The notes under the pieces were generated by a model. The model was not told the DNA's origin and ran no database searches. It was given only the letters and a program-made list of their open reading frames with translations. A stretch of 64,000 nt of DNA from NCBI RefSeq assembly GCF_000422485.1, contig NZ_KE383847.1, positions 288,256 to 352,255 on the forward strand, written 5' to 3'. The DNA comes from Paenibacillus pasadenensis DSM 19293. Its GTDB lineage: Bacteria > Bacillota > Bacilli > Paenibacillales > Paenibacillaceae. Below, piece after piece: positions 1-9,008 of this stretch. Numbering within the stretch: the first letter of the stretch is position 1; every line of letters starts with the position of its first letter. The position numbers and the translations under genes were made by a program.

Positions 1-1460
1 AAGGCGACCTCGTATTCCTCTCCCGGCTTCACGTTTAATGTATCCTTGATAATGGCAGAACCCTTGAAGGGAACTCCGTTTTTACTCAATATCTGGAAAA
101 AGTGACCGTGCAAATGCATCGGATGATCATCGGTCTTGGAGTTGTTCACGAGACGTACTTTAACGGTATCGCCCTTTTTGACCGTCAGCGCATCGGTGTC
201 TGGAAATGTCTTGTTGTTAATGGTATAAGCCATTTTGCCGTCTTTCATTTCAGTGTTCAGGTTCATCGTATATTCTAATGAATATTTTTGATTAAGCGAA
301 AAGGCTTTTTTACCGGCTTCGCCGTATTGGGCCAAGTCAACTGCTGAAAGTTTCTCTGAAGCGTTGGATTTGTCGGAAGACGCTGGAGCCCCGTTATAAA
401 CAATCATGGCTCTCATGCCCGATGCAGCTTTATTATTGCTATGATCTTCAATCAACCATTGGCCGGGGTTGTCGGCAATAAATTCCATATCGTAACGTTC
501 TCCCGGAGCAATACTGAGCACACTATCTTTCAAGATACCTGGATTGGTTACCGGCTGGCCATCCGTTGCGATGACTTTAAACTCATGCCCATGCAAATGT
601 ATTTGATGAGACAAGTACCCAGCATTGATCAAACGAATACGTACTTTATCTCCTTGTTTGACCGGAAGCTGATCAAGCGATCCAGATTTCCCATTAATCG
701 TGAAAAGATCGTACATGCTCATATCATGCGCCATAGGCATGGAATTCGTATTACTTTCCTTGGATGAGGAATCGCCGCTGTGCATATTCATGCCGCTGTG
801 ATCCATGCCAGACATATCCATCCCCGACATGGCCATGCCGGACATACCCTTTCCAGAGCTCATCCACTCATCCAGCATCAGTGTGAAGTCCCGATCTACT
901 TTTTCATCGTTTTTTCCTTCCACCACAAAAGATCCGTATAATCCGCGATCCAACTGATTCACGCTATCCTGATGAGAGTGGTACCAATAGGTGCCCGGGA
1001 CATCTGCCTTAAACTCATACGTATACGACTGGCCCGACTGCACGGCATTTTGTGTTACGCCCGGAATGCCGTCCATGGCGTTTGGTACAGGAACGCCGTG
1101 CCAGTGAATCGTGACTGGCTCCGACAGTTGGTTTCTCAGATTGATTTTTATCGTATCTCCTTGCTTTACCCGAATTTCTGGGCCTGGAACGGAATTGTTG
1201 AACGTCCATACTGGTAGAGTCTTACCGGGGGCGATTTCCTGATTGCTTTCCATCGCGGTCAAATTAATTACTTTTCCCGTCAATACCTGAGACTTTACTG
1301 CTTGAACATCTGTTGTTTTCTGAGGTTCGTTTGTTCCCTTCATATTCATTTTCGAATGATCCATTCCGCTCATTCCGCTGGGCGAACCGGCACAACCAGC
1401 CAATACAATAGAAAAAGCGCCAATGATCATGACGCTCTTGAGTTTCCAGCCAGTTTTCAT
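1..1460 (-). CDS. Multicopper oxidase lipoprotein, 3' end beyond window
   Basis: About 486 residues are visible, starting at an ATG (1458-1460 on the complement) behind AAAGGGATG; the C-terminal part lies outside the window. The N-terminus is a lipoprotein signal ending in a LAGC-type lipobox. Two copper-ligand motifs of the first cupredoxin domain are clear, HWHG (IHWHGVPVP) and YHSH (YWYHSHQD). A Met/His-rich insert with GMSGM, GMDMSGM and GMNMHSGD follows, like the copper-binding Met-rich segments of CueO/CopA-type oxidases. Expected role: extracytoplasmic cuprous oxidation and copper tolerance. It is transcribed away from the csoR-copZ-copA operon, which supports this. The terminal HCH copper site cannot be checked because it is off the window. 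Confident at family level. Confidence 0.9.
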   Translation of the reverse strand, partial: MKTGWKLKSVMIIGAFSIVLAGCAGSPSGMSGMDHSKMNMKGTNEPQKTTDVQAVKSQVLTGKVINLTAMESNQEIAPGKTLPVWTFNNSVPGPEIRVKQGDTIKINLRNQLSEPVTIHWHGVPVPNAMDGIPGVTQNAVQSGQSYTYEFKADVPGTYWYHSHQDSVNQLDRGLYGSFVVEGKNDEKVDRDFTLMLDEWMSSGKGMSGMAMSGMDMSGMDHSGMNMHSGDSSSKESNTNSMPMAHDMSMYDLFTINGKSGSLDQLPVKQGDKVRIRLINAGYLSHQIHLHGHEFKVIATDGQPVTNPGILKDSVLSIAPGERYDMEFIADNPGQWLIEDHSNNKAASGMRAMIVYNGAPASSDKSNASEKLSAVDLAQYGEAGKKAFSLNQKYSLEYTMNLNTEMKDGKMAYTINNKTFPDTDALTVKKGDTVKVRLVNNSKTDDHPMHLHGHFFQILSKNGVPFKGSAIIKDTLNVKPGEEYEVA

Positions 1461-1648
1461 TGTTTATCATCCCTTTCTGTATTTGCATCCCGATAAATCC
1501 ATGATAGACGATGTATATGTAGAACTTATGTAAGAGAAAGAAGATCCACCTAAAACGACAGGGATAAGGAGAAGGCATCTGTAAGAACGTCATTGTTTAA
1601 CGTGTAGCATCATTTGTTTTTGGGGAGCATCTAAATAAAACATTTGCC
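1461..1648. other. Intergenic region between multicopper oxidase and csoR
   Basis: About 190 bases between the divergent oxidase and csoR genes. It should hold the oxidase promoter, but no CsoR-type box is seen on the oxidase side and no -35/-10 pair stands out. No gene is visible here. Confidence 0.4.
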
Positions 1649-1678
1649 TTGACATACCCAATGGGGGTATTGTATATT
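1649..1678 (+). promoter_or_regulatory. csoR promoter with CsoR-type operator
   Basis: TTGACA at 1649-1654 and a TATATT-like -10 at 1673-1678 bracket a perfect inverted repeat, ATACCC (1654-1659) and GGGTAT (1665-1670) separated by AATGG. This matches the GC-rich CsoR box known from copper operons of Bacillus. Its place between -35 and -10 predicts repression by apo-CsoR and release by Cu(I). Confidence 0.85.
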
Positions 1679-1699
1679 TGGAGTGTGAGGTGATAAGTC

Positions 1700-2041
1700 G
1701 TGGCGAACCAAGAGGAAGTGGTAATAAACGAAACCGACGATTCCTGTTGCTCTGCGGACAGCGAAAGAAAGAGCCATCATTCGGACAAAACGAAGGGTAA
1801 TTTGATCTCCCGTCTGAATCGGATCGAAGGCCAAATTCGCGGAGTAAAAGGCATGATCGAGCGGGATACTTATTGTGATGATGTACTGAACCAGATCGCT
1901 GCGATTCAGTCGGCCTTGAACAGCGTAGGCAAACTGCTGCTCGAAGGACACATGAAGAGCTGCGTGGTGGAACGTATCCAGGCCGGGGAAAGTGAAGTCA
2001 TTGACGAACTCTTGATTACGGTTAATAAATTAATGAAATAA
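1700..2041 (+). CDS. csoR: CsoR copper-sensing repressor
   Basis: 113 residues, GTG start at 1700 behind GAGGTGA. All-helical CsoR/RcnR-family DNA-binding repressor that releases operator DNA on binding Cu(I). The family's ligand set is present: Cys59 (TYCDDVL), His84 and Cys88 (GHMKSC). The N-terminal 30 residues are an extra Cys/His-containing tail (CC at 16-17, HH at 26-27) that may add metal contacts; this is inference. It is the first gene of the csoR-copZ operon and should repress its own promoter (operator 1654-1670) and that of copA (operator 2312-2328). Confidence 0.93.
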   Translation: MANQEEVVINETDDSCCSADSERKSHHSDKTKGNLISRLNRIEGQIRGVKGMIERDTYCDDVLNQIAAIQSALNSVGKLLLEGHMKSCVVERIQAGESEVIDELLITVNKLMK

Positions 2042-2064
2042 TACAACTATCGGAGGAATTTTAT

Positions 2065-2265
2065 ATGCAACAAGCAACGCTAAAAGTAAACGGCATGTCC
2101 TGCCAACACTGTGTAAATTCGATTGAGAAAGCTGTCAAAGAAATCGGCGGTTCGGCTCATGTGGACCTGAAAAACAACGAAGTGACGGTCGAATACGACG
2201 AAAATAAATTGTCCTTGGATGCGGTAAAAGAAGCTATCGAAGAACAAGGGTACGACGTCGCCTAA
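2065..2265 (+). CDS. copZ: Copper chaperone CopZ
   Basis: 66 residues with an excellent RBS (CGGAGGA) 24 bases after csoR. A single heavy-metal-associated (HMA) domain with the Cu(I) site GMSCQHC (Cys at 12 and 15) near the N-terminus, and a family-typical length and C-terminal YDV. It carries Cu(I) in the cytoplasm and hands it to the N-terminal domains of CopA encoded just downstream. Confidence 0.93.
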   Translation: MQQATLKVNGMSCQHCVNSIEKAVKEIGGSAHVDLKNNEVTVEYDENKLSLDAVKEAIEEQGYDVA

Positions 2266-2274
2266 CAAGTAAAC

Positions 2275-2300
2275 AGGCCGCCACCGGTGGCCTTTCTTTT
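2275..2300 (+). terminator. Putative terminator after copZ
   Basis: A GC-rich hairpin (CCACC/GGTGG core, 2281-2290) is followed by CTTTCTTTTT. It separates csoR-copZ from copA, consistent with copA having its own CsoR-controlled promoter. The stem is short, so termination may be partial. Confidence 0.55.
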
Positions 2301-2311
2301 TACAAATTTAT

Positions 2312-2328
2312 ATACCCTGTAGGGGTAT
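2312..2328 (+). promoter_or_regulatory. Second CsoR-type operator, upstream of copA
   Basis: Perfect inverted repeat ATACCC (2312-2317) and GGGTAT (2323-2328) around TGTAG, with the same spacing as the csoR operator. It overlaps an AT-rich -10-like stretch. Because it overlaps an ATG at 2327, the real copA start is more likely 2345. Confidence 0.8.
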
Positions 2329-2344
2329 GAGAAAGGTGGAAATC

Positions 2345-4774
2345 ATGCAAAACACGACAGAACAGCAAAACAAGCAAACGACGCTGCAAATAGCGGGTAT
2401 GACGTGTGCCGCTTGCGCAAACCGGATTGAGAAAGGCTTAAGCAAACTGGAAGGTGTGTCGGAAGCCAATGTGAACTTTGCTCTTGAACAGGCGTCCGTT
2501 ACATACAATCCGGATAAAGTGAATATTCCCCTAATCGAAAAAAAAATTCAAGACATTGGCTATGATACCGTGAAAGAAGCGGTGGATTTTGACATTAGCG
2601 GCATGACCTGTGCTGCTTGTGCCGCTCGGATCGAGAAGGGGCTCAACAAATTGCCTGGCATATCAAAAGCGACCGTTAATCTGGCGCTGGAAACGGCTCA
2701 CGTTGAATACTCGCCTACCGAAGTGTCCACTTCGGATATCGTGAAGAAAGTGGAACAGATCGGATACAAGGCAGCGCTCAAACAGGATCAGCAAGAGGCG
2801 GTAGACCATCGGAAGAAAGAAATCAAGGCGCAGCAAAAGCGGTTCCTGCTGTCCGCCATTTTGTCGCTGCCGCTGTTATGGGCCATGGTCGGTCACTTTT
2901 CGTTTACGGCTTGGATTTGGGTGCCGGATCTTTTTATGAGCCCTTGGTTTCAATTGATCTTGGCCACGCCCGTTCAATTTATCGTCGGACGCCCCTTTTA
3001 TGTCGGCGCATATAAAGCGCTTCGGGGTGGCAGCGCCAATATGGATGTATTGGTGGCGCTCGGCACATCGGCCGCCTATTTCTACAGTTTGTATTTAACG
3101 GTTCAGTGGGCGAATGACGTGCATGCCCATCAGCCAGCCATGTACTACGAAACCAGCGCGGTCCTCATTACACTGATCGTGCTCGGTAAACTGTTTGAAG
3201 CGTTAGCGAAGGGGCGTTCATCGGAAGCCATTAAAACATTGATGGGCCTGCAGGCCAAAACGGCGCTGGTCGTGCGAGAAGGTCAGGAAGTGGCCATTGC
3301 AATTGAGGACGTGGCTGCAGGTGATGTTGTGATCGTGAAACCCGGTGAAAAAGTGCCGGTTGACGGCATGGTGCTGGAAGGTTCATCTTCGGTCGATGAA
3401 TCGATGCTGACGGGCGAAAGCATCCCAGTCAGCAAACGGCAGGGCGACTCGGTGATCGGGGCAACGATCAATAAAAACGGTATGCTGCGCATTCAGGCCA
3501 CCAAGGTTGGCAAAGAAACGGCCCTTGCGCAAATCATCAAAGTTGTGGAAGAAGCGCAAGGCTCGAAAGCCCCGATTCAACGCATAGCCGACGTGATCTC
3601 CGGCATCTTTGTTCCGATTGTCGTCGGGATTGCGGTAGTCACTTTCCTTGTCTGGTATTTCGGTGTCGCGCCCGGTGATTTCGCCGGTGCTCTCGAAAAA
3701 GCCATTGCGGTGCTTGTGATTGCCTGCCCTTGTGCACTTGGCCTGGCTACTCCTACGTCGATTATGGCCGGGTCCGGCCGGGCGGCGGAGCTCGGCATCT
3801 TGTTTAAAGGTGGCGAACACCTGGAATCGACGCACAAAATTACGACCGTTGTACTGGATAAAACCGGTACGGTGACCAAAGGAAAACCCGAACTCACCGA
3901 TGTGATCGTGTCGGAATCCATGGATGAAAACCGGTTCCTTGCTATCGTGGCGGCAGCCGAGAAAAACTCCGAGCATCCGCTTGCGGAAGCCATTGTCGCT
4001 GGCGTTCGGGAGCGAAACATTGCTTTTCCGGAAGCCGAGGCGTTTGAAGCGGTACCGGGGTTTGGTCTTCGCTCGGTCGTCGATGGTAAACATGTGCTGA
4101 TCGGCACACGCAAATGGATGGCGAGCAATCAGATCGATGCGCAGCCGGCTTTCCAGCAGATGAATGAACTTGAAGAATCGGGGAAAACAGCCATGCTGGT
4201 GGCCGTCGATGGTCAGTATGCGGGTATCGTCGCGGTGGCCGATACGATCAAGGAGAGTTCCAAGCAAGCCGTTGCCCGGCTCAAAGAACTGGGGCTTGAT
4301 GTGGTGATGATCACAGGAGACAACGAACGGACCGCCCAGGCGATTGCCCGTCAGGTCGGGATCGACCGGGTACTCGCGGAAGTCCTGCCCGAAGGCAAAG
4401 CGGATGAAGTGAAAAAATTGCAACAATCGGGCGAGAAAGTGGCCATGGTTGGCGACGGCATTAATGATGCCCCGGCACTGGCTACCGCCGATATTGGCAT
4501 GGCCATTGGCACCGGCACCGATGTGGCCATGGAAGCTGCTGATGTAACGCTGATGCGCGGCGATCTGAACAGCATTCCGGATGCCATCTTGATGAGCCGC
4601 AAAACGATGACCAATATCAAGCAAAACCTTTTTTGGGCGCTAGCCTATAATGTGATCGGCATCCCGATTGCCGCGGCAGGATTTTTAGCTCCTTGGCTGG
4701 CAGGGGCAGCGATGGCGTTCAGCTCGGTTTCGGTTGTACTCAATGCCCTCCGGCTGCAGCGGGCGAAATTGTAA
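2345..4774 (+). CDS. copA: Copper-exporting P1B-type ATPase CopA
   Basis: 809 residues from ATG 2345, chosen because AAAGGTGG lies just upstream while the in-frame ATG at 2327 is inside the CsoR operator. Two N-terminal HMA domains carry GMTCAAC sites (Cys21/24 and Cys89/92), as in Bacillus CopA. Then come eight predicted membrane segments with the Cu(I) channel motif CPC (461-463), the phosphorylation motif DKTGT (Asp505), an HP locus (SEHPLAE) and the hinge motif GDGINDAPA. It uses ATP to pump Cu(I) out of the cytoplasm. Copper rather than cadmium/zinc specificity is supported by the CsoR operator and the adjacent copZ. Confidence 0.95.
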   Translation: MQNTTEQQNKQTTLQIAGMTCAACANRIEKGLSKLEGVSEANVNFALEQASVTYNPDKVNIPLIEKKIQDIGYDTVKEAVDFDISGMTCAACAARIEKGLNKLPGISKATVNLALETAHVEYSPTEVSTSDIVKKVEQIGYKAALKQDQQEAVDHRKKEIKAQQKRFLLSAILSLPLLWAMVGHFSFTAWIWVPDLFMSPWFQLILATPVQFIVGRPFYVGAYKALRGGSANMDVLVALGTSAAYFYSLYLTVQWANDVHAHQPAMYYETSAVLITLIVLGKLFEALAKGRSSEAIKTLMGLQAKTALVVREGQEVAIAIEDVAAGDVVIVKPGEKVPVDGMVLEGSSSVDESMLTGESIPVSKRQGDSVIGATINKNGMLRIQATKVGKETALAQIIKVVEEAQGSKAPIQRIADVISGIFVPIVVGIAVVTFLVWYFGVAPGDFAGALEKAIAVLVIACPCALGLATPTSIMAGSGRAAELGILFKGGEHLESTHKITTVVLDKTGTVTKGKPELTDVIVSESMDENRFLAIVAAAEKNSEHPLAEAIVAGVRERNIAFPEAEAFEAVPGFGLRSVVDGKHVLIGTRKWMASNQIDAQPAFQQMNELEESGKTAMLVAVDGQYAGIVAVADTIKESSKQAVARLKELGLDVVMITGDNERTAQAIARQVGIDRVLAEVLPEGKADEVKKLQQSGEKVAMVGDGINDAPALATADIGMAIGTGTDVAMEAADVTLMRGDLNSIPDAILMSRKTMTNIKQNLFWALAYNVIGIPIAAAGFLAPWLAGAAMAFSSVSVVLNALRLQRAKL

Positions 4775-4791
4775 GAAGGAGCGTGGGGAAA

Positions 4792-5421
4792 TTGGCTTAC
4801 AAGAAATTTGCGGTGTCGCCGGGGTTCCAGGAAGGCGGTTCTCTCTTTAAGCCGGAGCAACTGGCTATACTGGGTTCCATTGTGGGAGACGATGCCAAGA
4901 TCGAACTGACCACTTTTAAACAGCTCTATGTGGAGATGCAGGACGACCGGATCGATACTGTACAAGTCCAATTGAAAGAAGCCGGTTTAGACATCCAACC
5001 TGCAGGATTTTATACGAAAAATTTGATCACCTGCAATTTTTGCAGGGGAGCCGACGATGCCGGTCTTAACGTGGCGGTACAGCTTGATCAGGCCATTGTC
5101 GGCCAAGAAGTCCCAAGTCCTTTAAAAATCGGGTATGCCGGATGTGCACTCGGCACCAGCGAGCCTTTGCTCAAAGACATCGCGGTCGTGAAGATGAATG
5201 ACGTGTACGATATCTATGTCGGCGGCGAAGCCAAGGGCATCAAAGCCCGTCTCGGCCAGTTATACGCTTCAGGCATTCCGGAGGATCGGATTATCCCCCT
5301 CGTTACACGTCTAATTGCGATTTTTCAAGAGTTAGGGAAAAAGAAAGAAAAATTCTCGAGATTCGTTGAACGCCTGACGATAGCGGAACTTCAACATATG
5401 ACGGCGTGCGGCAACGGATGA
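4792..5421 (+). CDS. Small nitrite/sulfite reductase-like protein
   Basis: 209 residues. I chose TTG at 4792, ten bases after AAGGAG; an upstream in-frame start would sit inside copA. The sequence resembles one NiR/SiR half: a ferredoxin-like segment (about residues 35-75), then TCNFCRG near residue 80 and GYAGCALG near 118, which echo the cysteine pairs binding the 4Fe-4S cluster and siroheme. It is far shorter than a real nitrite or sulfite reductase, so catalysis is doubtful; Fe-S or siroheme binding is plausible. The position between copA and a membrane protein suggests a copper-stress role, for example as a target or scavenger, but that is inference. Confidence 0.65.
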   Translation: MAYKKFAVSPGFQEGGSLFKPEQLAILGSIVGDDAKIELTTFKQLYVEMQDDRIDTVQVQLKEAGLDIQPAGFYTKNLITCNFCRGADDAGLNVAVQLDQAIVGQEVPSPLKIGYAGCALGTSEPLLKDIAVVKMNDVYDIYVGGEAKGIKARLGQLYASGIPEDRIIPLVTRLIAIFQELGKKKEKFSRFVERLTIAELQHMTACGNG

Positions 5422-6050
5422 TGAAGAAACGGCTTTTATTTCTCGGCTACGTGATCGGGGTCATCGTCATCATCCTAAACAAAGATCCGATCCTTCGGTG
5501 GTTGGATGATGATAGCGCCAATCATCTCATGCTGCTGTTTGGCGCAGCCGTGTTACTCGCCCTTATTCCTGTTGTTCCATATGGCGTGGTTGCCGGAATC
5601 ATAGGGGCCAAATATGGCCCCTTTTTAGGTGGGGTATTCAATATCCTCAGCTCTACCCTTGCTGCTGGTCTGCTATTTTTGTTGGTGAGGGTCGTTTTTC
5701 AGGAGCAGGGAATGAGGCTCTTGGCCAAATTCAAACGAGTGGACCAATTTACAGCCTTAATGGAGCGCAATGCGTTTTTTGCAGTGTTACTCGCCCGACT
5801 GATTCCGTTTGTGCCTGCTGCTTTCGTCAATATCTATACAGCCATCAGTCGAATGCGGTTTGGCACCTTTATAGCCGCTACGTTGATCGGGAAAATACCG
5901 GTGATGTTTGTATTTGCCGTTATTGGCGATCAACTGCTTTCCGATCTCGGCAATGTATTGTGGACATTATTGATCTACGCTGTCTTTCTGCTGGTGGTGT
6001 TTGTTGTGTATTGGTGGCTGAGAAAGCGGGAAAGCAGCAACGCGGGGTGA
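5418..6050 (+). CDS. TVP38/TMEM64 (VTT/DedA-like) membrane protein
   Basis: 210 residues, starting at ATG 5418, which overlaps the stop of the preceding gene (ATGA). It has hydrophobic segments near 5-22, 38-60, 68-92, 120-150 and 170-200, and the VTT-domain pattern PYGVVAGIIGAKYG followed by the conserved ARLIPFVPAAFVN segment. Proteins of this family are integral membrane proteins linked to lipid scrambling or transport; some are co-located with metal resistance genes. The four-base overlap with the NiR/SiR-like gene points to translational coupling. The exact role is unknown. Confidence 0.8.
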   Translation: MMKKRLLFLGYVIGVIVIILNKDPILRWLDDDSANHLMLLFGAAVLLALIPVVPYGVVAGIIGAKYGPFLGGVFNILSSTLAAGLLFLLVRVVFQEQGMRLLAKFKRVDQFTALMERNAFFAVLLARLIPFVPAAFVNIYTAISRMRFGTFIAATLIGKIPVMFVFAVIGDQLLSDLGNVLWTLLIYAVFLLVVFVVYWWLRKRESSNAG

Positions 6051-6081
6051 GCCGTAAATCATTTTTGTTTAGGAGGACCTG

Positions 6082-6774
6082 ATGAAGACGATTTTGGTGG
6101 TGGATGATGAAGGAAAAATTCGGGATGTCGTGGTTTCCTATCTGAAAAAAGAAGGTTTTCAGGCGGTGGAAGCCGCGACAGGGAGTGAAGCTTTGCAGGC
6201 GCTGCAAAGGGAGTCCGTCGATCTCGTGATACTCGATCTGATGCTTCCGGATATGGATGGGGAGCAGGTATGCCAAACGATACGGAAGATGAATTCGGTA
6301 CCCATTCTGATGCTTACTGCAAAGGTATCTGAAAACAATCGAATCAAAGGGTTGTCCATGGGGGCGGACGATTATTTGACCAAACCGTTTGATCCGCGTG
6401 AGGTCGTGGCCCGGGTCCGGGCGATCTTGCGCCGAACGGATGACGGTCATTTGCTTGCCGACCGGTTATCCTTTAACGATGGCCATCTCGACATTGATTC
6501 GCTGAAACATACGGTGTTCTGCCATGGAGAACCGGTCAATTTAACACCGAATGAATATAAGCTGCTGCTTGCCTTGGCCAAATATCCACAGCGGCATTTT
6601 ACGCGTGAGGAATTGGTCGATAAGGTACTCGGCTACGCCTTTGATGGCGATATGCGGACCATCGATCAGCACGTAAAAAACTTACGCCACAAAATTGAAC
6701 CGGACCCGAAGAATCCGCAGTATATTGTGACTGTATACGGCCTAGGTTACCGGTTTGCAGGGGGCACGACATGA
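6082..6774 (+). CDS. OmpR/PhoB-type response regulator
   Basis: 230 residues with RBS AGGAGG. The receiver domain (about 1-115) has the acidic pair DD at 8-9, phospho-acceptor Asp52 (ILDLMLP) and a Lys in the TKPFD motif. The winged-helix effector domain (about 130-228) has the usual TPNEYKLL and TIDQHVKNLRHKIE segments. It overlaps the following histidine kinase gene by four bases, so the two are a cognate pair. Location in the copper cluster suggests a role in extracytoplasmic copper sensing similar to CusR/CopR, which is inference. Confidence 0.92.
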   Translation: MKTILVVDDEGKIRDVVVSYLKKEGFQAVEAATGSEALQALQRESVDLVILDLMLPDMDGEQVCQTIRKMNSVPILMLTAKVSENNRIKGLSMGADDYLTKPFDPREVVARVRAILRRTDDGHLLADRLSFNDGHLDIDSLKHTVFCHGEPVNLTPNEYKLLLALAKYPQRHFTREELVDKVLGYAFDGDMRTIDQHVKNLRHKIEPDPKNPQYIVTVYGLGYRFAGGTT

Positions 6775-7853
6775 ACAAGCGACTGCACACACGCCTGGCT
6801 TTCATCATTATCGGTACCGCGACGTGCATCCTGCTCATTTCGACCTTAAGCGTGATACTGGCCACGCATTACCATATTTCCATGTTCCATGACCAAGCGG
6901 CAGGCATGAACCATGATGTGTCGCAACTCGATTATCACTTGGAGCAGGCGCTTTTCCAATCGATTATGTTGACGTTCGCCGGTTCGATCATTCTTGCGGT
7001 TCTGATCGGTTTTTATATCGCAAAACGGATTTCCCGGCCGCTTGTGGACATGAAACAGGCTGCCGAACGGATGTCGGACGGGCAGCTCGATACGCGGGTT
7101 ATGATCGGCGGCAATGACGAACTTGCAGAGCTTGGCACTTCGCTGAACGAACTGGCCGCGCAGTTGCATAAACAAGAGCAGCTTCGGATCACCATGACCG
7201 AAGACATTGCGCACGAACTTCGCACGCCGCTGGCCACGCTGAAAAGCCATATGCGAGCATTTGAAGATGGGGTTTGGGAACCAACCCCGGAGCGTATCCA
7301 TGCGTGTTTCGAAGAAATTGAACGGCTCACGCAAATGGTAGCTGAACTGGAAGACTTAACGCATATGGATTCACCGGCTTTTCAATTGGAACGAAAGCGA
7401 GAACCTCTCGATGCGATACTTGCCCAAGGGGTGGATCTCGTGGCTGCGGCTTATCTGGAAAAAAACGTGGGGCTTTCGTTTCGCTGTAGCCCGAATATTC
7501 AAATTTTTGCGGACCGGAATCGTATGATCCAAATTTTCGTGAATCTGCTTAGCAATGCTCTAAAATTCACGCCGGAACATGGACAGGTGCAGATTGAGGC
7601 TGCCGAGGAAGAACAAGACGTACTGATTCGCGTGCAGGATTCGGGCAGCGGTATTGGGCAAGAGGATCTACCGTATATCTTTGAGCGATTTTACCGGGGG
7701 GACAAATCACGTAATCGGAAAACCGGCGGCAGCGGTTTGGGGTTAACCATCGTCAAAAAGCTCGTCACCGCTCATGGCGGGCAGGTGTGGGCAGAAAGTA
7801 CGCATGGCACCACGTTTATGATCCGACTTCCGAAAGAAAACCGTTTATTTTAA
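6771..7853 (+). CDS. Membrane sensor histidine kinase
   Basis: 360 residues. Two membrane helices (about 9-31 and 61-84) enclose a short extracytoplasmic loop of about 30 residues containing His and Met (HYHISMFHDQAAGMNH), a plausible metal-sensing surface. A HAMP linker, a HisKA domain with the phospho-acceptor His in AHELRTPLA (near 147) and a HATPase domain with N box (LLSNALKF), G1 (DSGSGIG) and G2 (GGSGLGL) follow. Partner of the response regulator at 6082. Metal identity is inferred from the neighbourhood. Confidence 0.92.
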   Translation: MNKRLHTRLAFIIIGTATCILLISTLSVILATHYHISMFHDQAAGMNHDVSQLDYHLEQALFQSIMLTFAGSIILAVLIGFYIAKRISRPLVDMKQAAERMSDGQLDTRVMIGGNDELAELGTSLNELAAQLHKQEQLRITMTEDIAHELRTPLATLKSHMRAFEDGVWEPTPERIHACFEEIERLTQMVAELEDLTHMDSPAFQLERKREPLDAILAQGVDLVAAAYLEKNVGLSFRCSPNIQIFADRNRMIQIFVNLLSNALKFTPEHGQVQIEAAEEEQDVLIRVQDSGSGIGQEDLPYIFERFYRGDKSRNRKTGGSGLGLTIVKKLVTAHGGQVWAESTHGTTFMIRLPKENRLF

Positions 7854-7935
7854 ACCAACATCTGCTCATCTACACAGGATCTTCACAAGTGATGGGTAAA
7901 CTTATACTATCCTGCAAATCGTCTGATTTGCGACG

Positions 7936-8892
7936 ATGAATATAGAGAAAATCAGTTTTAGGGGGGACGTTTTCCTGAAAAAGATCATCACACTCGTGAT
8001 GGCAGTTGCCATTACCGCAGTATTCACAGCATGTTCCAAGAAAACGGGCGACGATCCGCACGGCTCCCATGATACGGGAAGCGCTGCTTTCACGCACATT
8101 CATGGTCTTGGCTACTCCAGCGACGGCAAACGTCTTTTCATCCCTGCACATAACGGGATAAAAGTCTACGCTGATGGCAAGTGGAGTGACGCCCCAGGGG
8201 AGAAGCATGATTATATGGGCTTCTCCATGACCGATAACGGCTTTTACAGCAGCGGTCATCCCGCAGTCGGTTCTAGTTACAAAAATCCCATGGGTCTGAT
8301 TAAAAGTACCGATGAAGGAAAAGCGATTACTGTTTTGGCTTTGGAGGGCGAAGTTGACCTTCATGGCATGAGCGTGAGTTATCGGACACATACCCTGTAT
8401 GTGATCAATCCCGAACCGAATTCGAAAATGAAGGCTGCGGGTTTGTTTTACAGCCGAGATGAGGGCAATACCTGGATAAGCAGCTCTATGTCCGGTATTT
8501 CCGGACAGATTACGGCGCTCGCGGTGCATCCGACACAGGATGCGATTGTGGCGATCGGCACCACTTCGGGGGCGTATCTTTCCAACGATAACGGGCAAAC
8601 GTTTGCTGCTCTTTATACGGACCAGCCGGTTTCCGCGTTAGCTTTTACGGATCAAGGGGAACTGCTGATCGGTACCGGAAAATCTGAACTGGTCAGCATT
8701 AATCTGCAAACGAAACAACCGACCGCCATTAAAACGCCGGTGCAAAACGGTGACGGGATATCGTACCTAACGGGAAGTCCGGCGAATCCGAAAGAGCTCG
8801 CCTTGGCCACCGAAAAAAAAGATGTTTATGTGTCCACTGATTATGGGACTGATTGGAATAAAATTGCCAACCAAGGACAAGCTATCAATTGA
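7936..8892 (+). CDS. F510_1955-type beta-propeller lipoprotein
   Basis: Up to 318 residues from ATG 7936; a CTG at 7975 preceded eight bases earlier by GGGGGGACG would give a standard lipoprotein signal beginning KKIITLVMAV and is a serious alternative start. A lipobox (VFTACS) is present. The mature part has repeated propeller blades with Asp-box-like turns (STDEGKA, SRDEGNTW, SNDNGQTF, STDYGTDW) as in sialidase/BNR-type propellers. It resembles proteins annotated as F510_1955-family glycosylhydrolases, which sit near copper or metal genes in Bacillales; enzyme activity is unproven. Last gene before the insertion element. Confidence 0.7.
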   Translation: MNIEKISFRGDVFLKKIITLVMAVAITAVFTACSKKTGDDPHGSHDTGSAAFTHIHGLGYSSDGKRLFIPAHNGIKVYADGKWSDAPGEKHDYMGFSMTDNGFYSSGHPAVGSSYKNPMGLIKSTDEGKAITVLALEGEVDLHGMSVSYRTHTLYVINPEPNSKMKAAGLFYSRDEGNTWISSSMSGISGQITALAVHPTQDAIVAIGTTSGAYLSNDNGQTFAALYTDQPVSALAFTDQGELLIGTGKSELVSINLQTKQPTAIKTPVQNGDGISYLTGSPANPKELALATEKKDVYVSTDYGTDWNKIANQGQAIN

Positions 8893-9008
8893 TAACAGGA
8901 GCCATTCCTGTAATGAATGAATTCGAGGTTTGAATGAAAAAAGCACCTTCTGTATACTGGGGAACGTTCCGACCAAAGAACAAATCCCAGCACAGGAGGC
9001 ACTCTACA

